This document shows, in pieces, positions 1 to 5,394 of a DNA stretch of 6,021 nt (position 1 is the first letter of the stretch; each line of letters opens with the position of its first letter). The DNA lies in assembly GCA_015487755.1 (NCBI GenBank), contig WFPG01000217.1, positions 1 to 6,021 of the forward strand, read 5' to 3'. A program made the position numbers and the translations under genes. This DNA is from Acidobacteriota bacterium. Lineage in GTDB: Bacteria > Acidobacteriota > Holophagae > Thermotomaculales > Thermotomaculaceae. The notes beneath the pieces are model-generated. The model had not been told where the DNA came from, did not search any database, and saw nothing but the letters and a program-made list of their open reading frames with translations.

Positions 1-6
1 CAAAAG

Positions 7-50
7 TGAGGCGCAGACCTCGTAAATGAAAAATTGAGGCATAGACCTCG
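7..50. repeat. Two copies of a 16-base dyad-containing unit
   Basis: Positions 7-22 (TGAGGCGCAGACCTCG) and 35-50 (TGAGGCATAGACCTCG) differ at only two adjacent bases and start 28 bases apart. Each unit contains the arms GAGG and CCTC around a six-base loop, so each could form a short stem. The two differing bases fall in the loop, leaving the arms intact. The first unit starts only six bases from the window edge, so more copies may lie to the left. They could be intergenic REP-like elements or part of a longer tandem array. Two copies are too few to decide, and no function can be assigned. Confidence 0.6.
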
Positions 51-101
51 GAGATTAGGCCGCGGGGGGCTTGACTTTGTTTATAGCAACAACATCCAAC
101 A

Positions 102-129
102 TTCACAATTTTTCAGAAAAAATTTTGAA
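102..129. other. AT-rich imperfect inverted repeat downstream of fabG
   Basis: The left arm at 102-113 and the right arm at 118-129 pair at 11 of 12 positions around the four-base loop CAGA. The dyad is almost entirely A/T with no GC-rich core. No clean U-run follows it on the minus strand, so it is not a convincing intrinsic terminator for the fabG transcript. It may still mark the 3' end of the operon. Confidence 0.35.
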
Positions 130-147
130 TTAGAAATGATAAATTCT

Positions 148-177
148 GGATTGAGGAAGGTTTTCCTTATTTAATCC
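148..177. other. Nested inverted repeat, possible 3' end structure of the operon
   Basis: GGATT (148-152) pairs with AATCC (173-177), and inside it AAGG (157-160) pairs with CCTT (165-168) around TTTT. The plus-strand RNA can add G-U pairs in the internal loop. The minus-strand RNA, which is the sense of the operon, has a 4 by 4 internal loop there, so the structure is weaker. No U-tract follows on the minus strand. This is a possible but weak transcript-end structure about 55 bases beyond the fabG stop. Confidence 0.3.
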
Positions 178-219
178 AAAATCAAGAATTTATAATCAAG
201 AATCTAACAGTTAGAATCT
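178..219. repeat. Short tandem repeat, about three 14-base units
   Basis: Three successive 14-base units lie at 178-191, 192-205 and 206-219. AATCAAGAAT occurs exactly at 180-189 and 194-203. GAATCTAA occurs at 200-207 and again, 14 bases on, at 214-221. The third unit is more diverged. The third unit also creates a small palindrome, TCTAAC-A-GTTAGA, at 203-215. The array begins 13 bases beyond the fabG stop, in otherwise non-coding AT-rich DNA. It looks like a degenerate microsatellite; no function is evident. Confidence 0.55.
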
Positions 220-232
220 AAAATTACTATGC

Positions 233-961
233 TTAGATGTACATTCCGCCTGAAACATTTAACACTGTGCCTGTTATGTAAGAGGCAAGGTCTGACGCTA
301 AAAATAAAACGGCGTTTGCTATGTCTTCAGGTGTTCCTGTCCTTTTTAAGGGTATTGTTTCAAGCATTGCCTTCCTGTTTTCTTCAGGCAAATCCTTTGT
401 CATATCGGTTTCAATAAACCCCGGCGCAATTGCGTTTACGGTGATGTTTCTTGAGCCTATTTCCTTTGCAAGGGATTTTGTAAAGCCTATAATTCCAGCC
501 TTTGAAGCGGCATAGTTGGACTGCCCCGGGTTGCCCATAAGCCCTATTATTGAGGTTATGTTTATAATCCTTCCGCTTCTCTGTTTAAGCATCTTTCTTA
601 AAACCTGCTTTGTTATAAAGAAGACTGATTTTAAATTTGTGTCAATAACAGAGTCAATCTCTTCCTCTTTCATCATCATTAAGATATTGTCCTTTGTTAT
701 TCCCGCATTGTTTACAAGTATGTCAATTGTGTAATCTTTCTGGATTTCCTTAAAGGTTTGCACAACCTTTTCCCTGTCTGTTATGTCAAGGGGATAGTAA
801 GGTGAGTTGTTTAATTTCTCAGAGAGTTGTTTAAGTTTTTCCTCATTCCTTGCTATTAAAATTACCGTTGCGCCTGCCTCAAAGAGTTTTTCTGCAATTG
901 CTTTGCCTATTCCCCTTGAAGCACCTGTTACAATTGCCGTTTTTCCTTTTAAGTCAATCAT
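233..961 (-). CDS. fabG: 3-oxoacyl-[acyl-carrier-protein] reductase FabG
   Basis: This enzyme catalyses the NADPH-dependent reduction of 3-oxoacyl-ACP to 3-hydroxyacyl-ACP, the first reductive step of each cycle of type II fatty acid elongation in the cytoplasm. The 242-residue protein is a classical short-chain dehydrogenase. It has the nucleotide-binding TGASRGIG at residues 12-19, NNAG at 84-87, the structural Asn109 and the catalytic Ser137, Tyr150 and Lys154 (YAASK). The C-terminal SGGMYI ending is typical of the family, and the length matches the usual 240-250. I chose the ATG at 961 because GAGGGG (971-966) sits just upstream at good spacing and the protein then begins MIDLKGK, as homologues do. 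An in-frame GTG at 973 would add four residues and overlap the fabD stop. It is the last gene of the minus-strand cluster and is translationally adjacent to fabD. FabG assignment within the large SDR family rests on both motif and fabD linkage. Confidence 0.93.
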   Translation of the reverse strand: MIDLKGKTAIVTGASRGIGKAIAEKLFEAGATVILIARNEEKLKQLSEKLNNSPYYPLDITDREKVVQTFKEIQKDYTIDILVNNAGITKDNILMMMKEEEIDSVIDTNLKSVFFITKQVLRKMLKQRSGRIINITSIIGLMGNPGQSNYAASKAGIIGFTKSLAKEIGSRNITVNAIAPGFIETDMTKDLPEENRKAMLETIPLKRTGTPEDIANAVLFLASDLASYITGTVLNVSGGMYI

Positions 962-965
962 ATTG

Positions 966-971
966 CCCCTC
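966..971 (-). promoter_or_regulatory. fabG ribosome binding site within the end of fabD
   Basis: The minus strand reads GAGGGG immediately before CAAT-ATG (start at 961). It overlaps the last bases of the fabD stop codon (TGA at 972-970). This supports translational coupling of fabG to fabD and favours the ATG at 961 over the GTG at 973. Confidence 0.6.
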
Positions 972-1914
972 ACTCGTTAATGTACCTTAAAAACTTCTCT
1001 AAAGAAACCATGTCTTCTATGTTGAGTATGTTTACGCTTCTGTCAATCTTCCTGACAAGCCCGCTTAAAACCCTTCCCGCTCCTATTTCAACAAAGGTGT
1101 CAATTCCGTCTTTAATCATGTTTTCAATCAATTGAAGCCATTTAACAGGATGGGTAATCTGCTCTTTAAGTTTTTCCTTTATCTCTTCAGGGTTGTCTAA
1201 TGGGTTTGCCGTTACATTTGAATAAAACCTGTATGCAGGCTTATTAAATTCCACCTCGTCAATAAACGGCGAAAGGTTTTCCCTTGCAGGCTGCATAAGT
1301 TCGCAGTGGAACGGTGCGCTAACAGGCAGTTCAACAACCCTTCTTGCCCCCGCCTCTTTTAATGCAGGCATTGCCTTGTCAACCATATCAGCATGCCCCG
1401 CAATAACAATCTGTGCAGGGGAGTTTATATTTGCCACAGACAAAACCTTTCCCTCTTCCCTGATTGAGTTTAATACCTCTTCAACCTTTTCAAGGGTAAG
1501 GTTTAAGACAGCAGCCATTTTCCCCACCCCGACAGGCACCGCGTCCTGCATAAACTCTCCCCTTTTTCTCACTATTTTTACAGCGTCTTTAAAGGGGATA
1601 ACACCTGCGCAGACAAGTGCCGAGTATTCACCCAAAGAGTGGCCGGCAACCGCTTCAGGCTCTATGTTATTGTCTTTTAAAATCTCCCATATAGCGGTTG
1701 AAACGGTTAAAAGCGCTGGCTGGGTGTTATAGGTTAACTTTAACTCATCTTCAGGGCCGTGAAAGCACAGTTTTGATATGGGGTAATTTAGTGCTTTGTC
1801 AGCCTCGTAAAATGTTTTTTCAGCCTGTTCAAAGTTTTCGCATATCTCAAGCCCCATTCCTGCATACTGTGAGCCCTGCCCCGGAAAAATAAATGCTGTG
1901 TTTTCAAGCCTCAT
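970..1914 (-). CDS. fabD: Malonyl-CoA:acyl-carrier-protein transacylase FabD
   Basis: FabD moves the malonyl group from CoA to holo-ACP and so supplies the extender unit for fatty acid synthesis. The 314-residue protein has the family motifs in order. GQGSQ at 12-16 provides the oxyanion-hole Gln13. GHSLGE at 91-96 carries the nucleophile Ser93. Arg118, in KRGEFMQ, is the expected malonyl-carboxylate binder. NINSPAQIVIAG spans 162-173, and SAPFH at 199-203 carries the catalytic His203. The length is close to the roughly 310 residues of characterised FabD proteins, and nothing is missing. The ATG start is preceded by AGAGGAGGAG, a strong ribosome binding site, inside a 17-base gap after the malic enzyme stop. 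Its end abuts the fabG ribosome binding site, so the two fab genes are co-transcribed. A polyketide-type acyltransferase is unlikely given the stand-alone size and the fabG neighbour. Confidence 0.96.
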   Translation of the reverse strand: MRLENTAFIFPGQGSQYAGMGLEICENFEQAEKTFYEADKALNYPISKLCFHGPEDELKLTYNTQPALLTVSTAIWEILKDNNIEPEAVAGHSLGEYSALVCAGVIPFKDAVKIVRKRGEFMQDAVPVGVGKMAAVLNLTLEKVEEVLNSIREEGKVLSVANINSPAQIVIAGHADMVDKAMPALKEAGARRVVELPVSAPFHCELMQPARENLSPFIDEVEFNKPAYRFYSNVTANPLDNPEEIKEKLKEQITHPVKWLQLIENMIKDGIDTFVEIGAGRVLSGLVRKIDRSVNILNIEDMVSLEKFLRYINE

Positions 1915-1931
1915 CTCTCCTCCTCTTACTT

Positions 1932-3287
1932 TTAAAGTTCTTCTTCAATCTCCTGTTCAACTATAGATAAGTATTTTACCACACCTGTTTTTAAGGCAAC
2001 CTCTTCAACAGCCTTTGCAACCGCATTGTGCACCCTCTTATCTAATATGTTCGGCACCAAGTCCCCGTCCATTGTGAACTTTGCAATTGTTTTTGCAGCC
2101 GCTATCTTCATTGCATTGTTTATTGTCTTTGCCCTTGCGTTTAATGCCCCCCTGAAAAGGCCGGGAAATCCTAACGCATTGTTTATTGCCTTTCCGTCTG
2201 CGGCATAAAGTGCCCCTGCTGAAAGGGCATCTTCAGGAGTAATTTCTGGATCCGGGTTTGAGAGTGCTAAAATCACCTGCTTCGGTTTAACCATCTCTTT
2301 TTTGATTAAACCGGGCACTCCCGTTGTTGCTATAACGATCTTTGATTTTTCCATTAATGTGTTTAACTCTGTTGGCTTTCCCCCTAACTTTTTAAACATC
2401 TTCAATGCGTTTTCGTTTATGTCCGCCCCGTAGATCTCCTGAACGCCGAAGGCTTTTAACAGTTTTGCAATGCCCATTCCCGCTGCACCTAACCCTATTA
2501 AGCCTATTGAAACCCTTTTAAGGTTGATGTAGGTGTATTGGGCTATGTTTAAAAGTGCCGACAAAACAACAACCGCCGTGCCGTGCTGGTCGTCGTGAAC
2601 AACGGGAATGTCTAATTCCTTATCAAGGGTGTCTTCAATCTCAAAGCATTCAGGGGCTTTAATGTCTTCCAACTTTATTGCGCCGAATGTAGGGGCAATA
2701 GCCTTCAATGTTTGAATAATGACTTTAGGGTCTTTGCTGTCAATTAAAATTGGGATTCCGTTTATGCCTGCTAATTCCCTGAATAAAACCGATTTCCCTT
2801 CCATAACAGGCATTCCCGCAACAGCGCCGATATCCCCTAACCCTAAAATAGCCGTCCCGTTTGTTGCTATTGCAACATTGTTGTTTATGCTTGTGAATTT
2901 ATAAGCGTAGTCAGGGTTTTCCTCAATTAGTTTGCAAACCTGCGCAACACCGGGGGTATAGACAATTGATAAATCGTCCATTGTTTCAACCTCAACATTT
3001 GAACAAACCTTTATCTTTCCGTTTATGTGGTACTCTTTAACAACATCCTTAACCTCAATTAAATCAACCCCTTCCATCTTTCTTATTGTGTCTGCAAGTT
3101 CGTCAAATGTCTCTTCGTCTTTTATATAGACATCCATCTCCCTTATTTTAAAGTTTCTGCCTATGTGCACTGTCTTAATCTCGCCGAAAAGGGCACCGAA
3201 TTCCCCTACCATTGTGGCGAATTTGCCTAAAAAACCCGGGTCTTCAAGGATTTTAACCTTAATTCTTTTTATTATTTTGTTTTTCAT
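1932..3287 (-). CDS. NAD(P)-dependent malic enzyme with N-terminal ACT domain
   Basis: This enzyme oxidatively decarboxylates malate to pyruvate and CO2 with reduction of NAD(P)+, using a divalent metal. The 451-residue protein has three parts. Residues about 5-80 form an ACT-like regulatory domain (KIIKRIKVKILEDPGFLGK onward), known in other proteins to bind small effectors. Residues about 85-240 form the catalytic domain: Tyr110 in VYTPGVA, Lys165 in MEGKSVLFR, and metal ligands Glu207/Asp208 and Asp232/Asp233 (HDDQHGTA). From about 258 comes a Rossmann domain with the glycine-rich GLIGLGAAG at 262-270. Asp289 at the end of the second strand leans towards NAD rather than NADP, but this is inference. 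The ATG at 3287 has GGAGG five bases upstream. The in-frame TTG at 3329 would add 14 non-homologous-looking residues across a putative promoter. It lies 17 bases upstream of fabD in the same operon. The ACT domain and linkage to fab genes suggest an anabolic, effector-controlled role. Ligand and cofactor cannot be read from sequence. Confidence 0.94.
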   Translation of the reverse strand: MKNKIIKRIKVKILEDPGFLGKFATMVGEFGALFGEIKTVHIGRNFKIREMDVYIKDEETFDELADTIRKMEGVDLIEVKDVVKEYHINGKIKVCSNVEVETMDDLSIVYTPGVAQVCKLIEENPDYAYKFTSINNNVAIATNGTAILGLGDIGAVAGMPVMEGKSVLFRELAGINGIPILIDSKDPKVIIQTLKAIAPTFGAIKLEDIKAPECFEIEDTLDKELDIPVVHDDQHGTAVVVLSALLNIAQYTYINLKRVSIGLIGLGAAGMGIAKLLKAFGVQEIYGADINENALKMFKKLGGKPTELNTLMEKSKIVIATTGVPGLIKKEMVKPKQVILALSNPDPEITPEDALSAGALYAADGKAINNALGFPGLFRGALNARAKTINNAMKIAAAKTIAKFTMDGDLVPNILDKRVHNAVAKAVEEVALKTGVVKYLSIVEQEIEEEL

Positions 3288-3292
3288 ATCCT

Positions 3293-3297
3293 CCTCC
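3293..3297 (-). promoter_or_regulatory. Ribosome binding site deciding the malic enzyme start
   Basis: The minus strand reads GGAGGAGGAT before ATG at 3287. The GGAGG core lies five bases from the ATG. This near-consensus site settles the start in favour of the ATG over the upstream in-frame TTG at 3329, which has no such site. Confidence 0.75.
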
Positions 3298-3317
3298 AGA
3301 AGTAAAAATACACCGCC

Positions 3318-3323
3318 ATTGTA
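3318..3323 (-). promoter_or_regulatory. Possible -10 box for malic enzyme-fabD-fabG
   Basis: TACAAT on the minus strand (five of six consensus bases) lies about 31 bases upstream of the malic enzyme ATG, in the 77-base gap after nadC. No good -35 box is found at 16-18 bases upstream; the best matches there are about three of six. If real, it would let the malic enzyme, fabD and fabG be expressed independently of nadC. Confidence 0.25.
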
Positions 3324-3364
3324 CACCAAAGAAAAAATAAATAAAGTTTTGGGAAAGATTTGTT

Positions 3365-4189
3365 TTAGGTAAAGAGCATTGTTAAGTCAACAATACCAGC
3401 AGAGTGGGTTATATAGCCTGAAGATATGTAATCTATATTCAGGTTTTTCAAGTCTTTTAACTTTTCAAGGGTAATCCCCCCTGAAACCTCAATAAAGAAG
3501 TTATGGTTTTCTTTGAGTTTGCAGGCTTTTTCTATATCTTTTAGAGTCATATTGTCAAGCAAAACACCGTCTGCTTTTGCGTTTATAGCCTGTTGCAATT
3601 GGTTTAAATTCTCAACTTCAACCTCTATCTTGATTAAATGGGGTATGTTTTTTCTGCACATTTGAACCGCTTTTTCTATGCTTCCCGCCGCTTTAATGTG
3701 GTTTTCTTTTATTAAAACACCGTCGTAAAGCCCGAACCTGTGGTTGTTTCCCCCTCCTGTTTTAACAGCATACTTTTCCAGAATTCTCATTCCGGGGGTT
3801 GTTTTCCTTGTATCAAGAAGTTTTATGCTTGTTCCCTCTAACTCTCTGACAAATTTATTTGTAACAGTCGCAATGCCTGACAGCCTTTGAACAAAGTTGA
3901 GCAATGTCCTTTCAAGTTTTAGTAACTCAATTGTATTTCCCTGAAGTGAGTAAACTATGTCCCCCTTTTTAACAAACTCACCGTCTTTTTTGAAGATTGT
4001 AATTTCAATATCTTTAAAAAACTCTTTTATCTCGTTTACAACAGCCTCGCCGCATATTACACAATCCTGTTTTGCTTTAATAACCGCATTTGAGGTGTGG
4101 CTTTTTTCAAATATACTTTCTGAAGTTATATCCCCGTGCCTTATATCTTCCTTCAAAGCTAAAGCAATAATCTCTTTTATTCCTTCCAT
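3365..4189 (-). CDS. nadC: Nicotinate-nucleotide pyrophosphorylase (carboxylating), quinolinate phosphoribosyltransferase
   Basis: NadC converts quinolinate and PRPP to nicotinate mononucleotide, CO2 and pyrophosphate, the step that joins de novo quinolinate synthesis to the common NAD pathway. The 274-residue length is typical for the family. An N-terminal part opens with EDIRHGDIT (14-22). The alpha/beta barrel follows, with ERTLLNFVQRLSGIAT (93-108), DTRKTTPGMR (126-135), KTGGGNNHR (143-151), LIKENH (159-164), EVEVEN (189-194), LLDNM (210-214) and EVSGGI (234-239). These are the expected substrate- and phosphate-binding segments. The usual GxLTHS near the end reads GYITHS (258-263), a conservative change. 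The ATG at 4189 has GGAGG four bases upstream. nadA and nadB are not in the window. The gene follows the DUF6765-like gene by 50 bases and precedes the malic enzyme by 77, so it may be an operon member with its own promoter (see 4210-4215). Confidence 0.95.
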   Translation of the reverse strand: MEGIKEIIALALKEDIRHGDITSESIFEKSHTSNAVIKAKQDCVICGEAVVNEIKEFFKDIEITIFKKDGEFVKKGDIVYSLQGNTIELLKLERTLLNFVQRLSGIATVTNKFVRELEGTSIKLLDTRKTTPGMRILEKYAVKTGGGNNHRFGLYDGVLIKENHIKAAGSIEKAVQMCRKNIPHLIKIEVEVENLNQLQQAINAKADGVLLDNMTLKDIEKACKLKENHNFFIEVSGGITLEKLKDLKNLNIDYISSGYITHSAGIVDLTMLFT

Positions 4190-4193
4190 TTTT

Positions 4194-4198
4194 CCTCC
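4194..4198 (-). promoter_or_regulatory. nadC ribosome binding site
   Basis: The minus strand reads AAAGGGAGGAAAA before the ATG at 4189, with the GGAGG core four bases away. The good match supports the chosen nadC start. Confidence 0.65.
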
Positions 4199-4209
4199 CT
4201 TTCCATAAA

Positions 4210-4215
4210 ATTATA
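4210..4215 (-). promoter_or_regulatory. Perfect -10 box upstream of nadC
   Basis: TATAAT on the minus strand matches the sigma-70 -10 consensus exactly and lies 20 bases before the nadC ATG. That would give a leader of only about 14 bases, just long enough for the ribosome binding site. The -35 region is poor: TTTCAA at 4237-4232 with a 16-base spacer matches at three positions. AT-rich gaps produce such boxes by chance, so this is a candidate only. Confidence 0.4.
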
Positions 4216-4239
4216 TTGTTTTTGGGAAAATTTGAAAGG

Positions 4240-5229
4240 TTAAAAGAGTTCCAATTCAATTTTTGAGAGGATAGGCTCTAAAATTTCAAGGGCTGTTTGC
4301 TGGTGTTGTTTTACCGCTTGCTGGAATTTATACCAGTCTGATTTGAAAAAGTTGTCTTTGTTTTTGCAGGTAAAGTGTTTTTCGGGGATTGAGGCTGGGA
4401 TTTCAGGGATATTCGGCTCAGTTTGAACAGCCTCGCTCAGCCATTTGCCTTTATCGTATTCAACCATATTGCCGTATTTAAAGTAAAGTTTCATTCTCTT
4501 TCTTCTGTAATAGTCTCCCCTTTTAAACTCTTTGTAATAGCATTTCTTTAAAGTTTGAATAGTCTCGTTTTTCATTTTTTCTTTTAATCCGTTCATTTCG
4601 CTTTCATTGTTTAAATTCCACAGGTAATTGAATATCTTTTCAGCCGCCTGCAAAAACCTTTCAGTGTTGTGGATTAAAGAATTTTTTGACACAAGCCTTT
4701 TGTCTTTCCATATCTTGCCGGGAATGTCAGGGTCTGTCTTTGCGTCTGCGTGGCCTATATTAGGCAATAGTTTCTCAATAACACCTTTCATTCCGTTAAA
4801 GCAGTCGTAATAGCCTACAAAGTTTTGATGTGCAAATGAGTCTGCATAGGTGTGCAGGGCTATCCCTATTCGGTAAAGGTTTTTTGTTTCAATCGCCTTT
4901 TCTAACAATGCTCTTACATTTTTGCTGTCAGGCGTTGTGTTAAGCAGGTGAAGTTTGCCGTCTTTTCTCATTGCTGAATTGCTTTCATAATCACCGGGGA
5001 AAAAGTGGAAACAGGGGTAAATCCTCATTAACTCTTTTTTGGGCTTTAAGATATCCATAGTCTGGCTAATGTAATTTTTGTATTCTTCTTTCCCTATTTT
5101 TACACGGCATATTTCGGTGTTGTCGTCTGTGAATTGGGAAGAGTAAGCAAGGGTAAAGCAGTCTTTTTCACTAAACCCCGCCTTTTTTGCAATAATGAAA
5201 ACAGAATAGTAATGAAACTCAATGTTCAT
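4240..5229 (-). CDS. DUF6765-like protein of unknown function, putative metal-binding
   Basis: I recognise this as resembling the DUF6765 family of uncharacterised bacterial proteins; the match is from memory. The 329-residue protein starts MNIEFHYYSV, the expected family opening. It lacks a signal peptide and membrane segments, so it is probably cytoplasmic. Candidate ligand residues recur in small motifs: His6 (EFHYY), Asp35/Asp36 (QFTDDN), His75, His126-Asp130-His134 (HTYADSFAHQNFVG), His160/Asp162 (GHADAKTDPD) and His187. The 126-134 motif resembles the zinc-ligand helix of the zinc-dependent phospholipase C/S1-P1 nuclease fold; that is inference. The C-terminal third is rich in Lys, Arg and Tyr (about 230-260) and then proline-rich (272-282). 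I chose the ATG at 5229. A TTG at 5265 would add 12 basic residues that do not look like family sequence. No clear ribosome binding site precedes either start. It is followed by nadC on the same strand and faces the divergent gene at 5395. Confidence 0.75.
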   Translation of the reverse strand: MNIEFHYYSVFIIAKKAGFSEKDCFTLAYSSQFTDDNTEICRVKIGKEEYKNYISQTMDILKPKKELMRIYPCFHFFPGDYESNSAMRKDGKLHLLNTTPDSKNVRALLEKAIETKNLYRIGIALHTYADSFAHQNFVGYYDCFNGMKGVIEKLLPNIGHADAKTDPDIPGKIWKDKRLVSKNSLIHNTERFLQAAEKIFNYLWNLNNESEMNGLKEKMKNETIQTLKKCYYKEFKRGDYYRRKRMKLYFKYGNMVEYDKGKWLSEAVQTEPNIPEIPASIPEKHFTCKNKDNFFKSDWYKFQQAVKQHQQTALEILEPILSKIELELF

Positions 5230-5309
5230 AATAAAAATTCTATAATGCTTTTTTTTATATTTCAAAAAATTCTTTTAATAAATAAAATTTCTTTTGCTTT
5301 TTTTGATTT

Positions 5310-5338
5310 TTGATGTAAAATTCTCAGAAGAGTATAGG
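5310..5338 (+). promoter_or_regulatory. Candidate sigma-70 promoter for the plus-strand gene
   Basis: TTGATG (5310-5315) and TATAGG (5333-5338) are separated by exactly 17 bases, and each matches four of six consensus bases. The start of transcription would fall near 5345, inside the palindrome, giving a leader of about 50 bases. An alternative -10, TATAAT at 5352-5357, matches perfectly but has no -35 at proper spacing. Confidence 0.35.
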
Positions 5339-5360
5339 TTATTATATTTTATATAATAAC
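5338..5360. repeat. Perfect palindrome, 10-base arms, between divergent genes
   Basis: GTTATTATAT (5338-5347) and ATATAATAAC (5351-5360) are exact reverse complements around TTT. Each arm contains TATAAT on one strand, so the element carries a -10-like box in both directions. It is not a good intrinsic terminator, because no U-run follows it on either strand: ACAAAAAAAA follows on the plus strand and CCTATACTC on the minus strand. Its position suggests an operator or a leader hairpin. Pure A/T composition means part of this could be chance. Confidence 0.6.
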
Positions 5361-5383
5361 ACAAAAAAAATATTAATTAACAT

Positions 5384-5390
5384 AAGGTGG
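5384..5390 (+). promoter_or_regulatory. Ribosome binding site of the plus-strand gene
   Basis: AAGGTGG precedes two consecutive in-frame ATG codons at 5392 and 5395. The AAGG core is seven bases from the second ATG and only four from the first, which favours 5395. Confidence 0.5.
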
Positions 5391-5394
5391 GATG

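Larger units (their letters stand above)
5230..5394. promoter_or_regulatory. AT-rich divergent intergenic region
   Basis: This 165-base gap separates the starts of two divergent genes and should hold both promoters. It contains a perfect palindrome (5338-5360), a candidate plus-strand promoter (5310-5338), and, on the minus strand, TATACT at 5336-5331, a five-of-six -10 match facing the DUF6765-like gene. The plus and minus -10 candidates overlap each other. The rest is T- and A-rich with no coding potential that I can support. Confidence 0.5.

Noticed and set aside
1..60. CRISPR array suggested by the repeated dyad units
   Set aside because: Only two copies are visible, the interval between them is 12 bases, far too short for a spacer, and there are no cas genes.
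71..99. Promoter beginning with TTGACT at 71-76
   Set aside because: At a 17-base spacer the -10 position reads ATCCAA, a poor match, and no supported plus-strand gene follows.
10..174. Plus-strand open frame of 54 codons through the left non-coding region
   Set aside because: It has no suitable start with a ribosome binding site, runs through the repeat units and hairpins, and its translation (Arg/Gly-rich, then low complexity) resembles no family I know.
962..973. GTG start for fabG four codons upstream
   Set aside because: The ATG at 961 has GAGGGG at good spacing and gives the standard N-terminus. The GTG would need a ribosome binding site further inside fabD that I do not see.
1376..1732. 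118-codon plus-strand frame opposite fabD
   Set aside because: It lies wholly antisense to a complete fabD with all catalytic motifs. Its serine/threonine-rich translation is what the complementary strand of such a gene gives.
3288..3329. 14-residue N-terminal extension of malic enzyme from a TTG
   Set aside because: GGAGG lies directly before the ATG at 3287, and the extension is translated from the ribosome binding site and a putative -10 box.
5230..5265. 12-residue N-terminal extension of the DUF6765-like protein from a TTG
   Set aside because: The extension is Lys/Tyr-rich low-complexity sequence from AT-rich DNA. The ATG at 5229 gives the MNIEFHYY opening expected for the family. Neither start has a clear ribosome binding site.
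5338..5360. Palindrome read as a bidirectional intrinsic terminator
   Set aside because: It lies between the starts, not the ends, of two genes, has no GC-rich stem, and lacks a following U-run on either strand.
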